DNA of 64,000 nucleotides. It comes from Areca catechu (taxonomy: Eukaryota; Streptophyta; Magnoliopsida; Arecales; Arecaceae). The DNA lies in the NCBI GenBank assembly GCA_021397845.1, contig CM038052.1:174022183-174086182 (forward strand), written 5' to 3'. The position numbers and the translations under genes were made by a program. How positions within the stretch are numbered: the first letter of the stretch is position 1; each line of letters begins with the position of its first letter. Positions 1-10,689 of the stretch are shown piece after piece. The notes under the pieces were generated by a model. The model was not told the origin of the DNA. It did not search any database and was given only the letters and a program-made list of their open reading frames with translations.

Positions 1-929
1 ATTAGAAATATCTGTAAACATAGAATGTCATACATTATCTGTTACAATCGTGATAAACCAATATTTCATTCAAAAAGCAATAGTTAAATAAAATCATTAA
101 TGAAAAATCTGGAAAAATTAAAATCCATGCATGTGTGTATGTATAGGGACTAGGCTGGTTCAAGTTTTGGGTCACCCGATCCATTTATCCGAACCGAATC
201 AATTTGTTCAAATTTCTAAAACCTGAAACCTGAACCAAAGCAACCCAACAGGACCGGTTCCATTCGGTTCTCGAGTCCCCCCCGTCTCCTCAAGCACAGC
301 ATCTGGGCGACTAAGAAATCAGTGGGGGAACTCGTCACCATGGTCATCGTCGTCGAGGAGGAGCAAAAGGTCGAGCTTGCTGGATGGAGAATGGAAGGGG
401 CAGAAAATCTGTAAATCCAAGTCTGTACACGCTGAAATTGGTCACAAAAGCTTGGCTATCTACTTGGATTTATTTTTGGTTGGGAGACAAAAACACTGGA
501 ACTTTCTTGCAGGCTTCTCTCACCAAAGCCAGTAAAACAAGGTTCATTGTAGGGACTCAAAGAATCAAGACCCTCATTCCTTCCCTGGAAAAAAAATAAA
601 ATAAAATAAAAAATAAATCTGTGTCGTATCATCTCATGACCTCCATGGCTCAATGAGATCACTATGAAAGTGGTAAGAAAATCTCCAACATGGATTTCTA
701 GAAGTTCAGATCTGTTTCACTCTGCAGTTGAGCTGCAGAGATCCACTTCAAAATGGCAAGTTGTCCATCCATTACCTAATGGCTGGTGAATTTTTTTGTT
801 TTTCCGGTAATGGAAAGTGAAAATTCACGACAATTCCAAAGAAGGAAACATCACCTGCATCTACCTTTAGTAAGGTAGCAAAGATAAAAGGGAGAAATTT
901 TTAAGTCCAAGTCGAAACCTTCGGAACGT
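1..929. other. AT-rich flank without recognised gene
   Basis: I see no supported gene here. A short GC-richer stretch around 300-400 could encode about 24 acidic residues from an ATG at 340, but it ends at a stop near 415 and shows no family resemblance. Other short open frames in both strands look like chance. Confidence 0.5.
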
Positions 930-1165
930 TATATACCAAGGATTCGAGTCCAAGCAGAAGTGCGAGATACCGGGATGGAGTATCATTTTATATAGCAGTC
1001 TAGCAGGACAGGACCAACCCATCATCATCCCTTGGAAGTTGGATGGTTTTAGGATATCTACTATTTCAAGTATCTGGATTGGGTAAGATGGTGGCTTGTC
1101 CTATTTCATAAAAAAATTGAGATAGCCGTCCTATAGAATTTAAAATCTTGCTCCTATGCTTACAT
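930..1165 (+). repeat. SINE-like dispersed repeat, copy 1
   Basis: This stretch is alignable by eye with 59062-59265 in the same orientation. The shared blocks are a near-tRNA B-box motif (GATTCGAGTCC at about 951; GATTCAAGTCC in the other copy) near the left end and a block with the words GAGATAGCC and TTTAAAA near the right end. The B-box-like motif followed by about 190 bp suggests a decayed tRNA-derived SINE. No clear A box, tail or target duplication was seen, so the class is uncertain; only the two-copy relation is direct. Confidence 0.45.
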
Positions 1166-1470
1166 GATTAGTCAGGAAATTTGTTTAATGATTAGCTATC
1201 CACATGATAAGAAGACAGGAACGGCTGGTGATCGAACGAGGCTGAAATGGTAGCGGACAATCATAATTAACCGTTCCTTGTTTTTCTTCAACGGATTTGA
1301 AGTTGATGGGGTCATGATACCAGCACCAACTGGGCAAAAAATGGGTGTTTTGCTGGGCATATTCCAACCATACCAGAGCTCGAACCTGCATTGCTACTGT
1401 GCATGAAGGGAGCGAAGTGACCCGGTACTTTGTCAGCGATGGGCTGCATTCCTTCATGCAAACGGTATAT

Positions 1471-1603
1471 ATGCTGGCTAGCATAAGTCTTTGTGCACCG
1501 CATGCGGTGCAAGAAATTCAATCTGCTCCATACCATTATTTATTATTGATCTACATCGATCCTAACTGGCTTGATGGGATGGGATATGAGTCCATATCAC
1601 TGG
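1471..1603 (+). repeat. Inverted-repeat arm, left
   Basis: The reverse complement of 47091-47228 matches this stretch over about 130 bp, with many substitutions but common order throughout. The shared core includes TCTTTGTGCACCGC and CATCGATCCTA/CGTCGATCCTA, and both arms end inward in ATATCACTG. At 1494-1511 lies a perfect 18-bp palindrome (TGCACCGCATGCGGTGCA). The two arms bracket array X and the whole retrotransposon nest. They may be terminal or subterminal inverted repeats of an old DNA transposon, or two opposite copies of a dispersed repeat. Confidence 0.55.
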
Positions 1604-1969
1604 CAGGGATAACAGGTTAAATGTTGAGCATGACATTCATTAATTTTCGTTCAGTTTCTTTTTGATTTTTTTTGTGCAAATCAAAATATCCTTTCCTTCC
1701 GGTTTGCTTTTTCTCCGCCATCTTGCTTGGATTTTAGTGATTCTAAAATATTGTTCCAAGTATTTCTAGCTAAATATTTTAGTTTTCTGAAACATGATCC
1801 CGCTTTAGGATCCAAGGAATCAATCAGAAGTTGAAGGAAATCATATAATCTTGTTTAGTTTTCATAAATATTTTAGTTTTCATAAAATCTTGTTTAATTT
1901 TTTTTTTTATAGTTCCTTTATTTTACTAATTATTTTGGTAGTCAGAGAAAGTTAATACATTAGGAAATC
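1604..1969. other. AT-rich spacer, no gene seen
   Basis: T-rich unique-looking sequence between the inverted-repeat arm and array X. It contains short repeats of the words TTTAGTTTTCATAAA around 1850-1890 and no open frame of interest. Confidence 0.4.
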
Positions 1970-2397
1970 ATATAATACTCCTTTAGCATCCATAAAATTT
2001 TATGGCATTCTGGGAATCATAACTCAGTCCACAGGTGATAGATATTATTGGTAGGAAGGGATAATAAATATAGTTTCATGTTTTCTGTAAGGATGTCATA
2101 ATCTTTTAACTACAGTGTCATAATTTCTGAACTAGGATATCATTACCTGATTTTTGCATGCGGTTGTAATTCTTTAACATACGTTGCATGTTATAACATT
2201 ATGGGAGTCATAATTCAGTCTACAAATGATAGGTATTCCTCTTAGGAATGGTCGATACCTTTAGTTTTACATTTTCTGCAGGGATGTCACAATCTTTTAA
2301 CTAGGGTGTTATAAGTTCAAATATCATATTTCAAAATGTTATTTTCTTCTGATTTTTTTATCACAATCTAACAATTTTATTCAAGCCAATGCACGGT
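1970..2397 (+). repeat. Tandem array X (190-bp unit), left part, about two units
   Basis: The landmark 'GGGARTCATAA' recurs at about 2013 and 2203, a 190-bp spacing. The same unit in the same orientation forms the larger array at 44728-46395. Each unit carries internal short repeats of the type (A/G)GATGTCATAATCTTTTAACT. The array stops exactly where the LTR of copia element A begins, so A inserted in this array. Confidence 0.8.
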
Positions 2398-3922
2398 TGC
2401 TGACTCCTGGAATGATTTTGATGATTACAAAATATTGGAGCATGTTTTTATGACCAACCTATTCAATTATTGAAGAAATTTTTGTAGGAAACATTTATCA
2501 ATGAGTTACTTTATTTCCTACTTAGCTGAAGTTTATTATAGTGCAATTGTATTAATTGATGAAGTGTATTGAATTGAAGATCTCGAAGTTGTAAAGTCCT
2601 AATTTTTATTCTTGTAATCTTGTAAAAAAAGTTATAAATTAGTAAAAATGAGTTTGATTAGGTTATATATCTTTTGTAACTTATTTTGAAGTTTCGAAAG
2701 ACTTGTATTGGTTGGAGATTCAATTGGCTGAAATTTTAAAGAAGTTCTACTCGAGCCGACTCATGGATCAAGAGCCGACTCATGGATCAAGAGCCGACTC
2801 ATGGACCAAGAGCCGACTCCTATTCTGGCACGGCATGGAGAGTTTTAGAGTTTCAGAAATTCGAGCCGACTCCTATAAAAGTTCTAAATATCATGTTTCA
2901 GAAACTCAGAACTTCGAGCCGACTTTACCCAGAAGAGCCGACTCGACCCAGAAGAGCCGACTCGTCCAGAATTTGTGTTTTTCTTGACTAAGACTTCGAG
3001 CCGACTCGACCCAGAAGAGCCGACTCGTTCAGAGTTTGATTTTCTCTTATCAGAGACTTCGAGCTGACTCAACCATTTCGAGCCGACTCGAGTGTCGGGT
3101 TCAGACTTGTAACGTCTAGTCCCAAAATTGAATTTTTGAATTGCAAAAAAGCTCCAACTGCTCTATTTCGACTCCCTAGGCCCTACAACGGCTAGATCTG
3201 TTTGAAAACTATAAAAGGGAGGTATTTATGATGGATTGACAGATTTTTTTCTTTGATTATTCATTGAAAATTAAAAGAGCATTCAAGTGAATTTCAAGTC
3301 TTTTACCAACCAACTTCAAGTGAACATTCAAGAGAGGATTCAAAGCTTCACCAACTCATCTTCAATCATTGAATCCAACTTTTGAGGAAGTCAAGAAGCA
3401 ACTTTAAGAGCATTCAAGAACATCTAAAGCAAGGCTTCACTTTGAGCTTCATCGGCAACTACTAAACAACTTGGGTTTGTTGTAAAGTTGCTAGTTTCCT
3501 TTTGAAATATCTTGTATCTTCTCCAAGAGCAGCAAGGGGGCTGTGTCTTGTGAGTGTTGAAAGGTTATTAGGTGAGCCTATTAAAACTTAAGTTGGGTTT
3601 CTTTGGTGAGCATGATATAAAAATCAAAGGGAGTTGGGTTTGGATTGTGATCTCGGTAAAACAATCTGACTGTATTCTAGGAAGAATATAGTAGAAATTC
3701 CAAGTGGTACTTGGGTAATGGATGTAGGAGCGGGTTGCTCCTAACCACTCTAATTTCTTTGTATTTGTGATGTATTTGCTTGACTCCTTTGTGATTGTTA
3801 ATTTACTTGCTTCCATTGCATAATCTATCACAACACCAATACTAAAAGATTTTTAAAGTGCACATACTTGAAAGTTTTTATTATCCTAATTCATCCCCTC
3901 TTGGGAAGCCACCTAGGCAACA
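2398..3922 (+). repeat. 5' LTR of copia element A (1,525 bp)
   Basis: It begins TGCTGACTCC, parallel to the starts of the B LTRs (TGTTGAYTCC), and ends CCTAGGCAACA just before a primer-binding site. The preceding 5 bp (ACGGT, 2393-2397) would be the target duplication, but the right partner is lost. U3 holds the GCCGAC array. Near the 3' end are two stem-loops (3568-3591 and 3601-3628) of the type repeated eight times in element B. Confidence 0.87.
2753..3089 (+). promoter_or_regulatory. Array of GCCGAC (DRE/CRT-core) motifs in LTR A
   Basis: Eleven exact copies of GAGCCGACT lie within about 340 bp, plus one degenerate copy (GAGCTGACT at about 3061). The first four are 18 bp apart. All are on the plus strand, in the direction of transcription and upstream of the presumed R region. 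(A/G)CCGAC is the known core bound by DREB/CBF AP2-type factors of the cold and dehydration response. That this array is a stress enhancer is an inference; simple local duplication is also possible. Confidence 0.6.
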
Positions 3923-3924
3923 AA

Positions 3925-3936
3925 TGGTATCATAGC
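3925..3936 (+). promoter_or_regulatory. Primer-binding site of element A (initiator tRNA-Met type)
   Basis: TGGTATCATAGC lies 2 bp after the LTR end. It matches the usual plant copia site complementary to initiator tRNA-Met (TGGTATCAGAGC) with one mismatch. Confidence 0.85.
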
Positions 3937-3980
3937 AGAGTCTCTAAAATTCCTTAGAGTAAAGATTGATAGCATATCCC

Positions 3981-5717
3981 ATGAGTACCTCTTTGATCGA
4001 AGGCCAATCCATAAACTGACCTCCACTTTTCACTGAAACTAATTACACATATTGGAAGGCTAGGATGAAAATATACATTCAAGCCGTAGACTTCCAATTA
4101 TGGAAGATAATTCTAAGAGGATCTCACACACCCACGATTAAAGTTAATGATGTTGAGGTTTCTAAACCTGAAGAGGAATGGGACGAGAATGATATCAAAA
4201 ATGTCGAGTTAAATGCCAAATCCATGAATTTACTTTATTGTGCTTTGGACCCAAACGAATTTAACAGAATTTTCACATGTAATTATGCTAAAGAAATTTA
4301 GGATAAGCTCGAAATCACACACGATGGCACATCACAAGTAAAGACTTCTAAAATTAACCTTCTTGTGCATAATTATGAGTTATTCAAAATGGAGCCAAAT
4401 GAAACTATACCTACTATGTTTTCACATTTTACTGACATTATAAATGGTCTTAAAAGTCTTGGCAGGACCTATACTAATGCTGATTTAGTGCAGAAAGTTT
4501 TGAGATCTTTGCTATAAAAAATGGGAAGCAAAGGTTATAGCTATTCAGGAGGCAAAGAATATGAACACACTACCATCGGATGAGCTGTTAGGATCATTAA
4601 TCACATATAAGTTAGCCATGCAGCAGAGAACTGAAGAAGATTCAAAAAAGAAAAAGACCATTGCATTTAAAGCAATTGAAGAGGATAAGGATGAAAATTC
4701 AGATACCTCTGATGATGATGATGTGGAAGATGATGAAATTGTCCTAGTAATGAGAAAGTTTAAAAGATTTATGGGCAAAAGAAGAACCAATAGATGGAAA
4801 AAACAATTCAAAAAGGGAGACCATGGAAAGGATAAAGAAAAAGATAAGGACAAGGACAAGGACAAAGATCAATTTCCAATCTGTTATGAATGCAAGAAAC
4901 CATGACACATACGTCATAATTGTCCAGAAATCAAGAAAAAAATATTTAAAAGGAAGAAAAAGAAAGCAATGCTTGCGGCATGGAGCGACGGTGATGAATC
5001 TACATCAACTGAAGAAGAAGAAGATACAACGAGACAACTCAGATTTGTCTTATGGGTTTGGAGGATGAGGTAACAACTTCTGAACTAAATTTAGATTTTA
5101 TCTATGATGAGCTTCATAATACTTTTTGTGAATTGTTGATTGAATACAAAAAGGTTGGTTTGAAAATGAAGAGTTTAAAAAATAACTGTGATACATTTGA
5201 AAAAGTTAAAAGTGAAGTTTATGAAAGGAACAAAATTTTGCAAAGAGAATTAAGCATGACTTGTGCAAGACTTAAAATCATCCAATTTAAAAAGGAAGAA
5301 CTTCTTGAAAAGAATAAAATTTTATAAAATAAAAATACTGATTTGCAAAAGGAAGTCCAAAAGTTAAAACCATTAGTTGAAAAGTTAATCTAAAGTTCTA
5401 ACAAACTTAAATTGATTTTGAAAAATCAAAGAGATTCTAATAATAAGTTTGGAATTGGTTATAAAGGTATAAATATAAATAAATTTTCTGCATCCACTTC
5501 TTATGCTCCAAAGTTCATTGCATCAAAATAATATGGACCTAAGTTTACATTGTATACTTCTTATCCAAAGTCAAGAATTATTTGCTATGCATGTAATAAT
5601 ATAGGTCACAAAGCTTTTGAGTGTCATTTGAAATATAATGACAAAAAGAAAATTAAAAAAAAATAGGTTATAAAAGGAACCAACCCTACTAACTTGCAAG
5701 GATCCAAGAAAGCTTGG
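3981..5717 (+). pseudogene. gag: gag of copia element A, with stops and frameshifts
   Basis: The ATG at 3981 opens a copia-type Gag frame (UBN2-like: NYTYWKARMKIYIQA, then WDENDIKN, LLYCALDPNEFNRI). In-frame stops appear early (about codon 13) and after the residues CNYAKEI near 4300, and the frame shifts near 4515. Acidic (DDDDVEDDE) and Lys-Asp runs follow. Then comes a zinc knuckle whose glycine codon is a TGA (CYECKKP, stop, HIRHNC, about 4883-4930). Next is a coiled-coil stretch rich in Lys, Glu, Asn and Leu (5052-5400) and a second, intact CCHC knuckle (CYACNNIGHKAFEC, about 5581-5622). The product would have been the structural capsid and RNA-binding protein. Element B interrupts the frame at 5718. 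Confidence 0.85.
5713..5717 (+). repeat. Target-site duplication of element B (CTTGG)
   Basis: CTTGG at 5713-5717 is repeated at 29580-29584, directly flanking the TG...CA ends of element B. Deleting B and one copy restores the Gag-PR linker of A (codons for Lys-Ala-Trp-Ile-Pro-Lys), as in related elements. Confidence 0.95.
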
Positions 5718-5980
5718 TGTTGATTCCACTAATTGATTTTGATGATAAGCAAAACAGTTAAGTATAAATTGAGGACTAATGATTTGCTTTAAGTGTGTTT
5801 TCATTGAAAGGATGCTCACAAAATTTGAAAAAGCACATTTATGTTGAAGAACCAAGGTTGAATGAAATGACTGCTCAAAACAAGACTTGGACATTCAAAG
5901 AAATGGTTGAATGGATGACTAAGGTAAATGGAAACATGTTCCAGCACAAGTTCAGCAATTTCTGCAATCTTTCAATGATG

Positions 5981-6346
5981 TGTCGACTCAAGGTGTCGAC
6001 ACATGACATGATATGTCGACATATGAAGAAGAAGTATCGACTCAAGCCGGTATGCAGCAATGTTTCAAATGGCACAGTTGATGTGTCGACACATGGACCT
6101 TTTGTGTCGACTCAAGGTGTCAACACATTGATCAACACATCGTCTGAGACTTTCAAGCCACAGAACTTGCAGAAGTTGAAGGAACAGTTGATGTGTCGAC
6201 ACATGGACCTTATGTGTCGACTCAATATGTCGACTCAACTGAGAATGTGTCAACTCAGTTAATTTTTTCAAAGAATCTGAATGGAACACTTTGAACTTGT
6301 GTCGACTCAAAAAGAACATGTGTCGACCTAATTTGTCAACACATGG
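5981..6346 (+). repeat. TGTCGAC motif array in U3 of LTR B
   Basis: About ten exact TGTCGAC words lie within 370 bp, mostly as TGTCGACACATG or TGTCGACTCA, plus several degenerate forms (TGTCAAC, TATCGAC). They lie upstream of the TATA box at about 6460. The 3' LTR has about twelve (28206-28593), and four more lie between pol and the third ORF (12365-12426). The position in the LTR equals that of the GCCGAC array in element A. Confidence 0.8.
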
Positions 6347-6459
6347 AGTTCTGACAACAGTAACGGCTAGTTTTTTCAAGCGCAGAACTTGCCCAAATGC
6401 CCGCCAACGGCTAGTTTTTCAAGTATAATGGCTAGATTTCGATTTTGGGAGCTTGAGAA

Positions 6460-6471
6460 GGTATATAAAGG
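6460..6471 (+). promoter_or_regulatory. Putative TATA box of LTR B
   Basis: GGTATATAAAGG is a good plant TATA-box match and is conserved in the 3' LTR at about 28708. Its place between the motif array (upstream) and the stem-loop array (downstream) fits the U3/R boundary; transcription would start around 6500. Confidence 0.65.
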
Positions 6472-6782
6472 CTCCAAATCAAATCAAAACAACAACTATT
6501 CAACTATTCAAGAAGGTATTGAATATCCAAAGAGATTTTAGAGAGAAAAGAAGAGAGAAGAGCCTTAACTCCTATTTATTCAAAGCTCAACCACTCTCAA
6601 GCTAAAGGAAGCCTCCAAGTATTCAAAGTCATCAAGAGCATTGAAGATCATTCAGTCTTGGACATTCAAAAGGCTTCAACAAGAGCAAAGCAACACTACA
6701 TCGAGCTACATTGACTCATTTGCTTTTTTATTGAAAGCTTACATTGGTTCTTTATTTCTCTATCTTATATCTTGTAAAGGTT

Positions 6783-7024
6783 ATTGGTTAGCCTATTGAA
6801 AAACCAAATGAGGTTATTGGTAAGCCTTGAAAATCAATTAGGTTGGTGGTTAGCCCGCAAAACCACTAAGATTCTTTGTTAGCCTGGAAAACCAAGGGAG
6901 GTTTTTGGTTAGCCTTGTGAAAACCAATTAGATTTTTGGTTAGCCCGTAAAACCAAGTGAGGTTGTAACTTGTAAGCCTTGTAAAACAAGTCGGGTTTTG
7001 ATTAGTGAGCCCGGAAAACTAATC
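6783..7024 (+). repeat. Array of eight small stem-loops in R/U5 of LTR B
   Basis: Eight successive units each pair a 6-7 bp stem across a loop of the type (T/A)AGCC(Y)...AAA. Stems differ between units while pairing is kept: TTGGTT/AACCAA, GTGGTT/AACCAC, ACTTGT/ACAAGT and GATTAGT/ACTAATC. The second unit has a G-U wobble here and a perfect pair in the 3' LTR copy (29029-29270). LTR A has two related hairpins (3568-3591, 3601-3628). The region would lie in the 5' leader of the genomic RNA. Confidence 0.7.
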
Positions 7025-7336
7025 GGCTGTAATCGTTGGATTATAGTGAATTTCCAAGGAGATCTTGGGGAGTGGATGTAGGTGCATTATTGGCACCGAA
7101 CCACTATAGATTGTTGTGTTTGTGATTGCTTGTTCTCTCCATCCTTACTCTTTACATTTTGCTTTTAATTTCCGCTGTACTATTACTTTAGAGCATTGCA
7201 CTTAAATTTTAGTACCTTGTTGAATTGAATTGCATATTTTATCTTGTGAAGTTTGCTACTTGTATTATCTAGATTAGCCTTAAGTTTTTAGAGACTCAAT
7301 TCACCCCCACTCTTGGGTTGCTCTCTAAGCAACAAG

Positions 7337-7348
7337 TGGTATCAGAGT
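7337..7348 (+). promoter_or_regulatory. Primer-binding site of element B (initiator tRNA-Met type)
   Basis: TGGTATCAGAGT begins 2 bp after the 5' LTR and matches the initiator tRNA-Met complement TGGTATCAGAGC except for the last base. Confidence 0.93.
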
Positions 7349-7391
7349 CTTGTTCTCAATATATAGGCTTTACCGCCTTGAGTAAAGATCT

Positions 7392-9106
7392 ATGGCAACC
7401 CCAATTGGTACTAGTGTAGTTGAGGGACAAGTCTCAAATAGACCTCCACTTTTTAATGGAACAAATTATACTTATTGAAAAACTAGGATAAGAATTTATA
7501 TGCATTCTATAGATTATAATTTGTGGAAAGTAGTTAACAAGGGTCCTCATATTCCTTTGATGGTGATTAATGGTGTTTCCATTCCAAAACTTGAAGAGGA
7601 CTGGGATGAAAATGACGTTAAACAATTTGAGATCAATGCTAAGGCAATGAATCTCTTGTATTGTGCATTAGATCCTAGTGAATTTAATAGGATATCTACA
7701 TGCATGTCCGCCAAAGAAATATGGGACACACTTGAAGTTATCCATAAGGGTATCGATCAAGTGAAGAACACTAAGATCAATATGTTAGTGCACACATATG
7801 AGATGTTCTGGATGGAACCAAATGAATTTATTACTGATATGTATACACATTTTACAAATATTATAAATGCTATGAGAAGTCTTAGTAAAGTCATATCTAA
7901 TGCTGATCTTGTGAATAAAATTCTTAGGTCATTACCGATGTCGTGGGATCCAAAGGTGACCGCAATTCAAGAAGCAAAGGATGTAGATAAGCTTCCACTT
8001 GAGCAGCTAGTAGGATCGCTCATGACCTATGAGCTCAACTTGAAACAGAAATCAATGGACTTGGATAAAAAGAAGAAGGGGATCGCTTTTAAATCAAATG
8101 TTCAAGAAAAATCCTCGATTGATGAGTCCGATGATGATGAAGAAATAGAAGGTGAAGAAGCCCTCCTTGCTCATAAATTTAGAAGATTCATGAAGAGGAG
8201 GAAGTTTTCCTACAAGAAGAAATTTCAATCCAACGAAAAGGGAAAGGAAAAAGAAAAGGAAAAAGAAAAGGAAAAGGAGAAGGAAGTACCTATATGCTTT
8301 GAGTGCAAGAAGCCCGGGCACTACAAATTTGATTATCCTCTCCTCAAGAAATCAAGGAAGAAAGCAATGATGGCCACATGGAGTGATAGCGAAGACTCCA
8401 GTTCAGAAGAAGAGCATACTGAAATTGCAAATCTCTACTTCATGGCATATCAGGAAATGAAGAGGTATGTTCCGACTCTGAAGTTGATTTTACTTTCGAT
8501 GAACTTAGAAATGCTTTCAAAGAGCTTATGCATGACTATAAGTTAGTATTATCTGAAAAAAAGAAATTAAAAAAGCATGCTAATAGTTTTTCATTAGAAA
8601 ACAATTCTTTACTTAATGATGTTAGTTCTTTGAAAACTAAACTAGATGTTTTGGAAAAGAAAAATAACGCTTTAGCTATGAAAAATAAAGTTTTAAAAAG
8701 ACCTAAACATGTTATTTCTAACAATGATCTTATAAAGAAAAACAAGGATTTGGAACTTGAAAATGAAAAATACAAAAATGAACTTGAGAAAATCAAACCT
8801 TTTGTTGATAAGTTCACTTATAGTTCAAAAAAGCTAAATTTACTTTTAAATAATCAAAGAGCAGTTTTCAACAATGCAGGTTTAGGATATAAACCTCAAA
8901 AGCAACAAAAGTATTTCAAAAACTTTTTTGTACCTGCATCATCTAGTATTACTTATTTTACTTGTAGAAAATTAGGTCATAAATCTTATCAATGTAGTTT
9001 TAGAAAAATCATATCTTTTGGTAAAGTGTGGGTTCCAAAAGGAACCATTTCAAATGCTAACCCGAAAGGATCCAAGTTAGCTTGGGTACCTAAAAACAAA
9101 GCTTGA
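7392..9106 (+). pseudogene. gag: gag of copia element B, broken
   Basis: The ATG at 7392 starts MATPIGTS. Codon 29 (7476-7478) is TGA where element A has Trp (NYTYW). The frame then stays open to about 8460, covering the UBN2-like capsid region, an acidic stretch and a Lys-Glu run. The first knuckle has its last Cys replaced by Tyr (CFECKKPGHYKFDY). A frameshift near 8460 moves the frame to 8528-9106. That part is a Lys/Asn/Leu-rich coiled coil followed by a second knuckle whose first Cys is Tyr (YFTCRKLGHKSYQC), ending in the linker GSKLAWVPKNKA. Both nucleic-acid-binding knuckles are thus damaged. The AT-rich codon use resembles that of A. Confidence 0.9.
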
Positions 9107-9129
9107 TCTTATTGCAGGTGTGTCTTGTA

Positions 9130-10489
9130 ACCAGGGAAAATAAACGAATTTGATATCTTGATAGTGGTTGCTCAAGGCACATGACTGGAGATGTGAAGCA
9201 ATTCACTTCTCTTGAAGCTTTGAATGGAGGGAGTGTGACATTCAGTGATAATGGTAAAGATAAAATCATTGGAATTGGTAATGTTCACATAACTCCTTTT
9301 AATAGTGTCAGTAATGTACTTTTAGTAGATGGTTTAAAGCATAATCTTTTAAGCATTAGTCAGTTTTGCGATAAAGGTTTTCAAGTAGTTTTCAAATTAT
9401 CATATTGCATGATTTCTAGTCCAGATATAAATGGAGTACAATTCATTGAAAAAATGCATGGAAATATTTATCTAGTAGATCTTGATGATCTATCTTTGCC
9501 TAATGGAGAATGCCTTGTTGCAATGAATTCTACCAAGGAAGAGACTAGTTGGTTATGGCATAAAATGTTAGGGCATGCTAGTATGTACCTTATTTCAAAA
9601 CTTTTCAAAAAGAATTTAGTTAGAGATTTACCTGAAATCAATTTTGAAAAAGATAAAATTTGCCAAGTATGTCATTTGGAAAACAAGTCAAAACTTCTTT
9701 TAAAATAAAAGGATTTATAACTACTAGTAGACCACTTGAACTACTCCATATGGATCTCTTTGGACCAACTAGAATATCAAGTCTAGGAGACAAGAGATAT
9801 GGATTAGTTATTGTGGATGATTTTTTGAGATTTACTTGGATTTTCTTTTTAGCACAAAAAGATGAATCATTTTCTGTATTCGTAAAGTTTTAAAGAAAAG
9901 TTTCAAACAAAAAAGATGTTTCAGTCGTTTGTATTCGTAGTGATCATGGAACCGAATTTGAAAATCAAGATTTCGAAAACTTTTGTAATGAAAAAGGCAT
10001 AAAACACAATTTCTCTGCACCTAGAACACCTCAGCAAAATGGGATAGTAGAAAAGAAAAATCGTACTTTAGAAGAAATGGCACGCACCATGCTTTGTGAA
10101 AATGATTTGCCAAGGTATTTTTGGGCTAAAGCTATAAATACAGCCTGTTATGTTTTGAATCGAGTTTTGATACGTCCTATTTTAAAGAAAACTCCATATG
10201 AGCTTTGAAACAAAAAAAAAAATCAACTTTGAAATATTTTCGAGTTTTTGGTTGTAAATGTTTTATTTTGAACAATGAAAAAGATCATCTAAGAAAGTTC
10301 GATGCCAAGTCTGATGAAGGTATCTTCTTAGGATATTCTACATCAAATAGGGCATACAGAGTATTTAACAAACGGACTTTAATTGTAGAAGAGTCAGTAT
10401 ATGTTGTATTTGAAGAATCTCTAACAAATCCTCAAGAAAAGAGGATACATATGATGAATGTGCAGGTGCTGACAAACTTCAGAAGCTGA
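9130..10489 (+). pseudogene. pol: Protease and integrase part of pol, copia element B
   Basis: The aspartic protease site (LDSGCSRHMTG) lies at about 9154-9186. The GAG-pre-integrase zinc region follows, with LWHKMLGH (about 9550) and CQVCHLENKSK (about 9661). A frameshift near 9700 leads to the integrase core (LELLHMDLFGP with the first Asp, about 9735; IRSDHGTEFENQ with the second Asp, about 9935; PQQNGIVEKKNR with Glu, about 10030). A TAA after FVKF ends that frame near 9892, and a TGA interrupts the C-terminal region near 10206 before YFRVFGCKCF and FLGYSTSNRAYRVFN. Order PR-IN-RT marks Ty1-copia. Products would mature the polyprotein and insert the cDNA; here both are inactive. Confidence 0.9.
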
Positions 10490-10689
10490 TATTGGATGAT
10501 CAAGCTCAACCAAATGAAGAAAATCAGGACAAGGATGAGAAAAAAGATGACACTCCAATGCATCAAGATCTACCTAAGGAATAAAGGTATGCTCATGGAC
10601 ACACTAAGGAATTAATCTTAGGTGATCCATCTAAAGGGATAAGAACTCGAGCTTCTATTAGAAATGAATGTGACTATATTGTTTTTGTA

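Larger units (their letters stand above)
5718..7334 (+). repeat. 5' LTR of copia element B (1,617 bp)
   Basis: Starts TGTTGATTCC and ends TAAGCAACA before the primer site. It is alignable along its full length with 27944-29579. It contains the GTCGAC-motif array (5981-6346), a presumed promoter with a GGTATATAAAGG TATA box at about 6460-6470 and, downstream, the stem-loop array (6783-7024) in the presumed R/U5 part. Confidence 0.95.

Noticed and set aside
5981..6346. Regularly repeated short motif that could suggest a CRISPR array
   Set aside because: Motifs are short, partly degenerate and irregularly spaced, lie inside a plant LTR and recur in the other LTR.
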